Shown here piece after piece: positions 27,101 through 39,100 of a stretch of 64,000 bases of DNA. The translations under genes and the position numbers were made by a program. Positions within the stretch are counted from its first letter, which is position 1; every line of letters begins with the position of its first letter. Source of the stretch: Prostheceraeus crozeri (Eukaryota > Platyhelminthes > Polycladida > Euryleptidae); NCBI GenBank assembly GCA_907163375.1, contig CAJQUW010001409.1, positions 372,001-436,000 of the forward strand. Direction: 5' to 3'. The notes beneath the pieces are model-generated. The model did no database searches, was not told the origin of the DNA, and worked only from the letters and a program-made list of their open reading frames with translations.

Positions 27101-30100
27101 AGAGCTGTATAAATTAGATCTACTAAGCTGGCAAGCTTGAAATATGAGTCAAGAATTAGAATAAGATCTCAACTTTTGTGTGAAGACTTCATTATAATGC
27201 GGTTCATGAAATTTCCTTCATGACCAGCTTAATTAAGATACTTGTAATCATGTTTTCATTCTCTTTGATATCCAAAAAATTTCATTCTACTTATATATTG
27301 ACGTCTGAGGTTCCAAGTCGCTAGCATATAAACACGATAATAATCTGCAAAAATTTAGCTTTTTAAAAATTGATCAAGCTTTTTTAGACCGCAGGAACGC
27401 AATTTCCGCAAAAAACTCAATCTTTTGATAATAAAATTTTCACTGTATGCTGACATTTGTTTGAGTACCTACATGTAGACACTCCACCTACTACATACTT
27501 ACTATATGACTGCAACATACTCAAAACATGTTGATTTTTTCACGCAACCCAAACCTGAACGGGATACGATTATTTTTCCTCAACCTGAATTTAATAATCA
27601 TTTGTCAACATCTTCTTTGCTGCAAACCATTCAAAAACTGTAAGCCAGCGTCAGCAGGTCTCACACTAGAACACAAACAACTTATCTTGTCGATGTGAAA
27701 GACTTACGAGCAGCCTCCCGAAAGAGTTTTATCATTTCATCTTGAGTTCCGAAAGATTCTGCCTCTTCGGACAAGGAAAGCAATTCTTCCGATGTAATTC
27801 GCGTCGGCCATTCTTCCTAATGAAACAGAAAAAAAGTTGATGAGTCGCAATTCATGAACCTGATAGGATTGAATCAACTTTTTCAGATTATATAGCGGTC
27901 AATATATAACTAATTCCAATGTTTGAGTGGATTGAATTCCTTTGCAAGTTGTGAAGTAAAAAGTCTAATAGCATCATATTGCATATTTCATTATGCATCC
28001 GCTTTTCTACACTGCATATGTGTTTTGACACAGGTCCTATGAAAAATACATGTCTTAAGCAACCGAAGGATATTTCACCCAGAAATTCATTTGACATTCG
28101 AATAATAGTTTGTGAACATTATTCAAAAAATCGATTTCACTGAAAAAAAATTTTAGATGAATTAGAAATTGTAAGTGATCAGTATGAGCTGTTCAATAGA
28201 TTCATTACGACGGGATATTATGATGCCTGAGAAGAGTTTTTACTGAAAACATAACATTTGCAAAAGTTTACCGATGCTGCTGTTGAGCTTCGATAATCCT
28301 ATATACAGTGGAACATTTGCTATTACAGCTCCTTTTACTGTGCAATCTCTCTATGGTATAAAATTTATCTTTCCAGATCAAATACTTATCTTCCGTGTTT
28401 TGAGGCGAACTCTATTAATGCAAAACCTCTCATACAGCAAAAAATATGTTTTGGTTTCTTCAATGGCCTCCTCGTCACATTGCCAATCTTTTCTGATTCT
28501 ATGGAGAATAGGTGGGAGAAAGTTGTCAGATTCATCCCTCAAGTTATTAGGTGTTACTTAACTTGAGGAGATTTGTCTGCTATCATGTTGAGCCAACATA
28601 TCACCAATGCTAAGAAAAATTGTTCTGCTAAACTTATCATCCTTTAAGAAGTGAATAAGCATGAATATCTGAGAATATTCGTCTATTGCAATATACTTGC
28701 TTATCAATTGAAGCAAATGATTAATTACATAACAATCAGAATATTTTAAAGGGTGATGGAGAGCTCATGCGCTGGTAAAACGAATTGTACATGTATATAG
28801 ATGTAGAGGATAGAACAACATGAGTCCATTTGCGATTATGCAATGACAGAACTGTTGAGAGTGAAAGGAGATTCGTCTAACCATTTCCGACCTTTTGTAT
28901 TAGCTGAAGGAGCGGATGAGTTCCATGTAAATTCATTTTTCCATTGTTGTGACTAGCAGAGAATTTCGTCTAATTGGTGCTAAGGTAAAGGTGACTTCCT
29001 TTATAGGTTTCCTTTATCTTTTCAGAATTATGTCGGCCACTACGTGTGGAACCCGCTCGCCTGGGTTTTAGTGTTAATACTGGACGAATGTCTACCGATG
29101 ACTGACTTTCCGCAGTATTATGTTTTGTACCTTATGATACTGTATTATATAAGTATTTGTTATAAATATTAGTTATGAGTATTTGTGACTTTTTGTGCAG
29201 ATTTCTTGAGAGTTTATGCTGTGAGACTGAATTAGGATACAAATCCGACATACAAGACCATGTCGTCAACATATGACATGTGTGACATGGTTAAAGCCAT
29301 GTTATAAATTCATACTTGTATTTTTAATTCGGAACTGACTCTACTTGTTTTGTCTGTGTGAAACCTAAACCAATTCTCGTAAGGGTTAACATAACAAACT
29401 TGTATAAATTTGTGAGAGCATTATCAGTCCTTCCAATGAGCATCAATACTTGTTGTAAATGCTAGAAAAAATCATGTTTACCCTCTATATCTAAACTGAG
29501 CGCTACACACGATTCAAAAATACTGAACTGTACAATCACATTTATCCATCCATATACTGCCACTGGCGCGTCATCCATATATGATTCCCAACCAATCAAC
29601 GAATCGGGCGCTCCTAAAGGCTGAGTTTCGGCATCTATCCCTAGTATGAAGGTAGCATAAAAGAAAATAAATAGTTGGTTTGATCGTTTGATCATAACTG
29701 ATTAATTGTTGTTGGAAGAATTATTACTTGCATTTTAATGTCATATAATTACTCGATTCTCTCATGGCCTTACATGATATTTCGCGAATTAATTGCACTT
29801 TTATTGTCTGATAAACATAGAAATCTTGCATTCGCTTTAATATTGATTTTTAATTGTAAGTAGATATAGCTATGTGATCTGAGACTGTACATAAAATCTC
29901 AGTGTTGGCGTTTTTATGACAGGCTGTGTATGTTTCATAGTCAGCTATTTCTTTTTGTGATTATTGATGATACAGCTATTTTTGACATTTGAGCAAGATA
30001 TTAGCAGGCAACATTTTGATCTGACAATTGACGATCTGTAAACTGGTGGTTTATGTGGTCAAAAGTGTATGTAAAAGATTGTTTCAATATACACAAGTGA

Positions 30101-33100
30101 GATTGGATCAGAAATTCGCTCTTACAGGCTAACCAGGCATTCAACAATCAGTAATTAGTTATTGACAGATATTCACAATGAAGACTATAAGAAGTTAGCA
30201 ATTATGCAGGGAATTATGAGGCTGAACGTTGGATTGATAAGTTTTAATTGGCGGCAGATATAGATGGGTTAAAAGATTAGGAAACTCAATTGTTCTGGAT
30301 GTATCTCGAGGGTTCAGCCTACGATACGTGGAAAAATCTCTCAGACGCAGATAAAAAAACGCCACTGCCATTAAAGATGCATCAAGAAATTCGCTTGGGT
30401 TGCTAGGGGTGGAAGTGTGGCGCACGGCATTGGCAAAAAGAGTGCACATCGGGCTTTAGATCGACGCAGCAGGGGATCAAATACGGAAATTTATGAAGGT
30501 TTCATGCGCAGATGGTGACCCAGTTGAGTATGTGTCAGATCTTGTTATGCTGAAATCTTTGCCAAACAATATTCGTGAACAGGTGACCCTATTTCTAGGA
30601 GATATTCTTACGTACTCAATGGTTTTGAGTGTTGCTAAGAGGAATACCTCATCCACTCTGGAAATAACTGTCTGTAGCGGCGCGTATGCGCCATTTGAGA
30701 GCAGAAAGGCTGGCAGTCACTCGGGAAAAGCGGCCAGAAGCTACTGTTGTCAACAAGTTGATCATTGGCAAAAGGATTGCACGATCACTTGTCATAAATG
30801 TGGATAAGGCGATCACAATGAAGCACAATTGCACCGCGATTTCTACCTTTAAACGTCGGACAGGGGGCAACGTCCTCTCCGATTGCCCCCGTTACTTAGA
30901 AGCCTCTCCGCGACCAATCGTTTTTGCCACCACAGCAACAAACACTCGAGCTATAATTGTACCTGGTAAAGTTGACAGTAAAGAATGTACAATGATGATC
31001 GACTACAGCTGTTGCATGTGCTTACTTTCATGGAGATTTGTAGAAAACCGCAAAGTGAAATCTGAGACACGCTGCCTTGAAATAATGGACTAAGGGTTCG
31101 TCAATACTAAAGGTTGTGTAAAGTTGCTTGACGTTTCTCTTGGTAAAAGTGGATATAATGTTGGACCAATCAATGCAAATATGCTCGCTAGGCTACCATT
31201 GAATGTGGACTTAATCTTAGGATTAGACGTCATTGGCCGAGTAGTTTGTGGATTCCATCTAGTTTCGATGGTGACAGTGGGAAAGTGAAACGGACTGTCC
31301 ACTGCGATAATGCAGAGCAGAGAGACAAACTGCTGGCAAGCAGCAGCGGTGTTGCGTCAAGATGACATTTTCAGCTTTGTAGTTGGAAAGAGCCAGGAGT
31401 AGTTTAAGATGTTATTAGTTTTGTTGTTATACACAAAAAAAATTTTTGACTGCTATCCAGCAACCATCTTCAGGTACAATTATTGTACCTTATTGTACCT
31501 GAAGATGATTGACGGATAGCAGTCAAAAACTTTTGTACATGTATATAAGAATAAAATTAATAACATCTTAAACTGATCCTAGCTCTTTCCAACTACAAAG
31601 CTGAAAATGAAAAGTCAGGGCCTCTTTCAAACAAGATGACGATATTGAAGAACCAGATTTTCGCGCTTCTTTTGATGGGACTGAGACAGTGAGTTGAAAA
31701 TGGAAAATGCTCCTCCACCAGATAGTAGTTGAAGATGCAATTACAAGGCAAAAGATGATTCTAAGAGGAAGTTATTTGACCGGGAAATAGGGGCGTGGAT
31801 CTCCGACGGTGTGCTTGTTCCTTATGGCGACATTAAGAATATATTGCCTCTCATGAGCGTTAGACAAGAGAAAGGAGAGATGGAGAAGGTGTGATTTGTG
31901 CTTGATGTCCGCCATTTGGAAGACTTCGTTGTTTGTCACACACGGTCTGATGCACCTTCGTGCCAGGACAGTTTGAGAGAGATGAGGAAGCTGGGACCAG
32001 AGGAACTCCGTTGTTGACATCAAAAAAGCCTTTCTTCAAGTCAGGATTGATCAGTCATTATGACCGGATGAAGCAGTACATTGGAAGAGCAAGACTTTCG
32101 TCTAGACAAAAATGGGATTCGGATTGAGCATCGCTCCAAAAGTGATGATACCGATTGTCGAAAATGTTCTCGTGGGTGATGAAAATGGTAAGGCAATGGC
32201 TACAAGTTATGTTGCTGACATGTATGTGGACGAAACCGTGGCAAACGTAGAAAAGGTAATGTGTCAGCTGAAGGAGTTTGATTTGTCCACAAAATCTGCT
32301 GACGGTTGGGGACTGAGTGTGAGGGTGGTGGGTCTGAAAGTTGAAAGAATCTACAATGGAATTGAGACAATCGAAAGTAACGGGCAAAGTGATGACGGGA
32401 GCGCAGGTGCATAAACTTTTAGGAGAAATGTTAGGACACTTCCCGGTTTGTAGTTAGTTGCAGGTTACATGTGCATTTATTCAACGTACAACGGCAAAAG
32501 AAGAAGATACCGTATGGGATGACAAAATGAGTAAGGGAACGATGAACAAGGTTGCGCAAGTTAGTGGGAGAATGCGTTCAGGCGACGACCTGGTGACCGG
32601 TCGATGGTAGGCCCTGAAAATGGCGCTTTGACAGTGTGGACTGACGCCAGTAACTTGGCTTTGAGTGTCGTAATCACAATAGATTCACAAGTCGTGGAAG
32701 ACGCAGCATGAGCATGGTTACGAAAGAAGAGCGACACGTCGCATATCAACATAAGTGAGTTCGACGACGCCATCAAGGGAACCAACATTCCACTGAGGTG
32801 GAAAGTTAAGACGTTCGTGCTCAAAGCGGATTCGGTAACCGTCAGTGGGAGGTTGATGTCTGCTTTCAGTGACATACACAATATCCATACTCATGCTCTG
32901 TCTGAATTGAATTTCGCCGACGTATTGACATCTTACATGAGCAAAGATTACAAGATTTGAAGGTTGAAGTGCAACTTATCAGGTCAGAGGAAAATATTGT
33001 CACAGAAAAGTCACAGATATGGGCACAAGATTCTGTATTTGGAAACAATTGATGCATGGATTATCAAATGAAATCTGTGCGTATTTTTTGAAAGTTTTGC

Positions 33101-36100
33101 AGAATTCGAGCTTCCTGTGGTGTTCCTTTCTGATAATGGAGCAGTGTAGAGATGTGGTAACTTTAAAAACTTGATGAGTGAATTAGGTGTTGTACAAGAC
33201 TATTCAATATTTATCCTTAAGTTATCTATTTGATCCCAAATACTTTGCTTATGTTCTATGTTATACTGCATACCAACCGCTAATGGAATACCCGGATATA
33301 AATTCATTAATTCAAGTGAAATAAAGACGTGGTAATTATTGACCCACCCCAAAACTGATTGTGGAGTTTTTAGCTCACTTTTCTTCAGAAAATCATCATG
33401 ATCGCCCGTCGCCTGGTCAATTAGAGCACAAGTCTAACAGCAGTTATGGACAAGCTCCTCCATTTACATTTTTGTTTCATTTTCGGAGTAGGATGCCAGG
33501 TTTAAGTGAAGACCGACTGTTCTATATGAGAAGATGTCAGAGAGTGGAAGACTTTCTGAAGAACAAACGAATGGGAAGATAACGAGAGAAATCGTTTTGT
33601 TGTTGGTGATAAGGTAGATGATAGAAGTGATAGTAAACGTGATTCTGCTGGGACCGAACCACACTGAATTACTTCAATTAAGTCGCTGGTATCACTCGAG
33701 ATAAGCAATGACGGCATTGTGAGACATATCTGAATATGATGATCAGTCTCAATCAAGCCTCAGTGATCTTAATGTTTCTGAAGAAGCTGCAATGCAAAAA
33801 AATGCTGTAACCACTGTGACTGACAGGCCTAATTATTCAGTGCACACACCTCGGAAAAGTGAACGTGCTAGACGCATACCAAACTACCTGTCAGACTCTC
33901 TGATTCGCTAAAATATATCTAATTACTCTGACAATGATTTACAAATCACGGGGGATATGAGAGCTACCACTTGTCCTTTAAGGTCATATAATTACTCGAT
34001 TCTCTCATGGCCTTACATGATATTTCGCGAATTAATTGCACTTTTATTGTCTGATAAACATAGAAATCTTGCATTCGCTTTAATATTGATTTTTAATTGT
34101 AAGTAGATTTAGCTATGTGATCTGAGACTGTACATAAAATCTCAGTGTTGGCGTTTTTATGACAGGCTGTGTATGTTTCATAGTCAGCTACTTCTTTTTG
34201 TGATTATTGATGATACAGCTATTTTTGACATTTGAGCAAGATATTACCAGGCAACATTTTACTCTGACAATTGACGATCTGTAAACTGGTAGTTTATGTG
34301 GTCAAAAGTGTATGTAAAAGATTGTTTCAATATGCACAAGTGAGTTTGGATCAGGAATTCGCTCTTGCAGTTGTCGTATCATTTATGATTTTATTATTAA
34401 ATTCATTGTATAACTTCTCTGAATGAGGATGATGCAGTCTGTTTCCTAAATCGTAGCATAACCCGAAAAGTTCTTTTATCTCTTGTTAATTCTCATACAT
34501 TTTAATCGCAAGCTCATAATTGATTGATTACTAAACTTATACATCTGGTCAGCCGAAACACTTGGTTTAGGGAACAATATACATTTTCGTATACAAAAAC
34601 AAAATTACAAATCAATCTACAACTCATTTAACTAAATCAATAAAAGTTCATCGGGATTTCGGAGCACGAGGTTGCCGGGGTATTATACGCTCTGCAGTCG
34701 GTGACGATGCGCTCCACGGTTTGAAGTGTGTGACCACAAGCACAGGTGGCAGACTCTTGCAGGCCCCAGCTTTGAAGAGCCGCTGCTACTCGAGCTGTGT
34801 TAGAACGTAATCGATTAAGACGAACCCATCGCTTGCGAGGCAGGTCGGCTTCAAGCGGAAGTGTCTGGCTCAGTGGGTGACAAGCGGAATTGAGGAAGTA
34901 AGGTCCTTTGATGACGCCAGTGTGCCATGTAACCATGGGGTCGAAGCCGTCGGTGAGGAGACGAACTGCATGATGGAAGAAGGGCCTTCTTGACTCCAGA
35001 CGGTGATTTGGTAGCGAGGAGGCTCCGGTGGCGCAGTGATGGAGGATATGCTGTTGATCTACCCTCGCAGCCGTGGCAATATTCATGACATGTGAGTTGC
35101 GTCGGATACTGGGAGGTGCAGTTCCTGCGAACACTAGGAGGAAAGACTTCTCTGTCGGTCGTAAGCAGCCAGTTATGATGCGCTTTGTCTCATTGAGTGA
35201 GGTTTCAAGAACCTTTGTATGTACGCTACGACCAGGGGCGTAGCGCCTATAGTATTCTAATAATCTGAGAATACACCGGAATTTACAAACGAAAATGAAA
35301 TTACGAATATGTGATGATAGGATTTTGATTAACATGAAGGTCATATAATCTTGTTCGATGTTTCCGTTTTCCAATTCACAAAACTTCTTTAACACAGGCG
35401 GAGAGATACGAGTATTCTATCTCGCGACAGAATCACACCTGTACAGCAGTAGAGTTATCAATAGCGCGCCTCTGATTGGTCTGGATGCAGCAAACATTGT
35501 AATGATACGTCTCCTCTCTGCGTCGCCCTCCTGCCATGTGTCTGCTGTCTGATATTCTAGAATCAATATCTGCTAGCAGAGTGTAACCACCCTCTCCGGT
35601 CTTCGCTATTACTCAATTACATCGCTACTTATAACGGAGAATACTCATGGCAACTGTCGAGGAATTGATAAATTTACAAAATTCTCCTTTATCCTACGCA
35701 AAGAAAATAGAACTAAAAACTAAAGGAAGAGATAAGCCGATTTTCACCTTTGAAGGAAGGAGAAAGTGCAATCTTAGTGTGCAATATCAAAAATACGAAT
35801 GGCTGACTGGTTGCCCCATTAGAAAGACACTTTTCTGCTTTCCGTGCCTTATCTTTAAACCAAAAACGACAGTGTTTTCATCGACGAGAGGATTACTCGA
35901 CTTGGCGAATTTCTCTAATCATGTGAAGAGACATATAAAATCTCCTACGCATCTGGCCGCGATCACCTCTCTTAAACTTATTGGCAAAGTAAGGATCGAT
36001 GAAATGTTAAATGAGGAGTTCAAAACTTTGAGAAATATACACAACGAGGAAGTGAGGAAGAACAGAGAAATGATGCGACATCATATTAAAGCCGCTCTTT

Positions 36101-39100
36101 TCCTTGTTTGCCAAGGCCTTTCTTTTAGAGGTCATTCAGAGAGCACTGACAGTCCAAATCGTGGAAATTTCATTGAATTGATTAAGTTCCTCAGTGAATT
36201 TAGTTCTGATCCGCTGATTAAAAATTGCGTCTCTCCTGATCACAGTCTCCCATTTTCAGGATTATCACCTGATATTCAAAACGACTTGATTAAGTGTTTG
36301 TATGATCAGGTTCGCGGTGAAATCGAGAATCGAATCAAAGGTGCTCCTTTTATATCTATAATTGCTGACGATACAACGGACATTTCAAATACAAGTCAAA
36401 TGGCTGTCAGTTTCCGACTTGTTCACAATGGATCGGTCTTCGAACATCTGATTGACCTTGTCAATGTGTCAGCAGACAGATCAGCTAACAATCTTGCCTG
36501 TGTAATATGTGAAAGTCTTGAGTCCGTTGGTGTAACCAAAAATACTTCAGTGATCGGCCAGTCATACGACGGTGCAAGTAACATGATGGGTAAGCACAAT
36601 TCAGTGCAAACTAAGATCAAGGAGATTTGGCCCTCAGCAAACTTCGTTCATTGTTATGCACACAAATGGGCATTAGTAGCACAAAGTGTCAGTAAGAATA
36701 TTCCGTTGGTATCAATATTTTTCGGATTTTTGCAAAATTTGACAACATTTTTTCGCGCTTCACCAAAACGTGCTTCTATGTTATCCAGTCCATTGCCTCT
36801 TGCGTCAACTACGCGTTGGTTGACGAGAGGAAAATCTGTCTGTGCTATTTCTTCTAAGTATTGTGAAATTTTCAATGTTTTAGAAAATATTTCTTCGGAG
36901 TCCTCTGCTTGCTCAATTGATTGCTACACCCGCGCTGAAGCGAAAGGATTGCGATATCAATTGGGAAATTGTGAGAATGTGTTTCTCTTATTCTTTTTTC
37001 GTAAAGTTTTCGCATTATCCGACATGATGACAAAGAAACTTCAAGGTGTGATGATTGATCCAGCTGAAATATCTTCGAAGGTAGCAGACTATCGTGCAAA
37101 CTTGTGTGAACTACGCTCTGAAGTTTCCTTTCAAACGTTCGTCGAGGAAGCGAAGCAATATGAGCCTTACTTTTTTAATCATGAAAAGAGAGTCCCACAA
37201 ATCAACGAGCAACATCTCCTTGACAGCGGTTACACTCCAAGTAGGCCTAAGCCATCATCTTCGTCATCCCAATTTGAGAAGGATAAACTTAAGCGATTAA
37301 TGTACGAAATCATCGATACACTAATTTTTCAGTTCGACTAACGATTTGAAAACATCGAAAGTCTTCAGTGGATAAAACTATTTCAGCCATCGAGATTTGA
37401 TGTACTGAAAGCTGATGCATTTGAAGTTGTACGACTTGTGAATGAACTGAAGAAACATCACCCAGATTTAGTTCAAGAAGAAGAAGAGACGTTGCGCAAC
37501 GAATTACACATTCTATTCACTGATTCAGATTTGCGAGTGGCACTTGGAGAAGCAAATGATCCTTCTACCCTTCTTAAACAAATGCATTCCTTGGATTTGT
37601 GTGACGCTCTACCTCTTGTCTCTAAAGCATTAATGGCTTCACAAACAATTGCTCTAACATCGGTGACATGTGAAAGAACCTTCAGTGTGCTTCGGCGAAT
37701 CAAGACCTACCTGCGTTCCACCATGACTCAAGAACGCATGAAGCAACTGGTATTTTTAAGCATCGAAACTTCTCTTCTCAAACACTTATCAGGAGAGTGT
37801 TCGTTCGTTGACACAATTATCGACAAGTTTGCTTCAATGAAAGATCGTCAAGTAAAGTTGTTATATCGTAAGTAAATACATCAGGTTATAGTGTTATGAT
37901 TTACCTGTATTGTTTTTGGTAATGACTATAAGTGGAAATGGAGTTGTTATGAAAATTGATTTTGCTCTTTAAATTATAATAATAAAAAATATATTTTGAG
38001 CAATGCGCCTAAAGGACTAAAAATTGACTTGGAATTTACATGTAGGCCTACGTTCTTTTCCCGGTTCTTTCATTGGACTCAGATTACCTCATCTGAGGTG
38101 GTCTGCTACGCCACTGGCTACGACACAAACTGGTGATGCATGCTCCGCTGCGCTGTGTACCAATGCGAGGGCAGATGTCCGTTGAGTTGAGGTACGCGCT
38201 CCCAGATAGTACCCGCTAGAAATCGAAGGAGGACGATTTTCCTTTGGGTGTTCTGAAGGTGGTTCTCATAGGCCAGCGTACGGTCGAGAGTTACTCCAAG
38301 ATAGGTAGGGTAATCAACCTTCGGAAAAGTGATATCATCAACGATTAAGGTCAACTGGTGGCGTCTATCTCTATTATGCAGATGGAAGGATGTCGCTGTT
38401 GTTTGAACTGCACTCACCTTCAGGGGCCAAGTCTTCAGATAGTCGTGGAGTAACTGCATGTCCTTGTTTAGGATATGTTCTACTTCGGTCCAACTTTTGC
38501 TTGCTGACAGGAGGCCTAGGTCCTCAGCGCAGGCACATTGCTTTGATGAATGGCGCGGGATATCACTGATGAAAATGTTAAATAGCATGGGAGAGAGTGT
38601 GGACCCTTGTGGGACACCGCTACGAAGTCGTCTCGTGCGACTGACTTTACCGTTGTTGTTTCTCCGTTTAAGACTTCGGTTGGTGTGGAGTTCCATGATA
38701 AAGGGAACAATGTGGTTTGTCTAATTAAATGAAGTAACTAGTGAATAGTGATACGATGTTTGCTGCTTCATACGATCATAGCTGAGGATTTCGGATCGGC
38801 TATCGGCTGTCCCGTCATCATTGAAAGAGTTGTTGACTCTTGTCAATCCATTTATCGGACGCAAGCGTCACTAACTGCGGCATAAAGAATAGTATTGCTA
38901 GTGAACAGGTGGACTGGAGACAAGTCTTCGTGTGCGGAACAGACATTCGAAATCTTCTGACTCAACAGAGGGGAATAATGACTCACCAAATATCTGAACA
39001 TGTGAATAATACAAAATTTAAGTTTGCCAGTGAACAGATGGGTTGATCTTGATCAAATTTTCATATTCTTGGAGCTGATAACACCAGCATTATTTTAAAC

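Larger units (their letters stand above)
24744..27707 (-). other. FAM227 intron
   Basis: Holds a tRNA-derived SINE (25050-25243) and a foldback repeat (25503-25832). No further exon recognised. Confidence 0.6.
29739..34369 (+). mobile_element. Ty3/gypsy-like LTR retrotransposon, broken
   Basis: A fossil of 4.63 kb. It has two LTRs of 388 bp that are about 97% identical, so it is fairly young by the standards of this window; no rate is available to date it. Parts recognisable in order on the plus strand: a gag-like region with a CCHC knuckle (about 30240-30800), an aspartic protease-like stretch (about 30950-31090), reverse transcriptase (about 31780-32440, with a DIKKAFLQVRID block), RNase H-like (about 32590-32920) and an integrase core remnant (about 33080-33300). 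RT before integrase places it with Ty3/gypsy. Every part is interrupted; I estimate ten or more breaks in all. A 244 bp foldback has inserted between protease and RT. No target duplication is evident. Confidence 0.85.

Noticed and set aside
29462-29695. Small secreted protein (hydrophobic N-terminus) on the minus strand
   Set aside because: No promoter, homology or splice context; an AT-rich frame gives hydrophobic starts by chance.
34637-35395. A 252-codon minus-strand gene
   Set aside because: Its C-terminal two thirds is the Jockey-like LINE ORF2; the N-terminal part reads through the end of the hAT transposon by chance.
36423-37703. Several minus-strand open frames under the transposase
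   Set aside because: They are antisense shadows of the hAT transposase frame.
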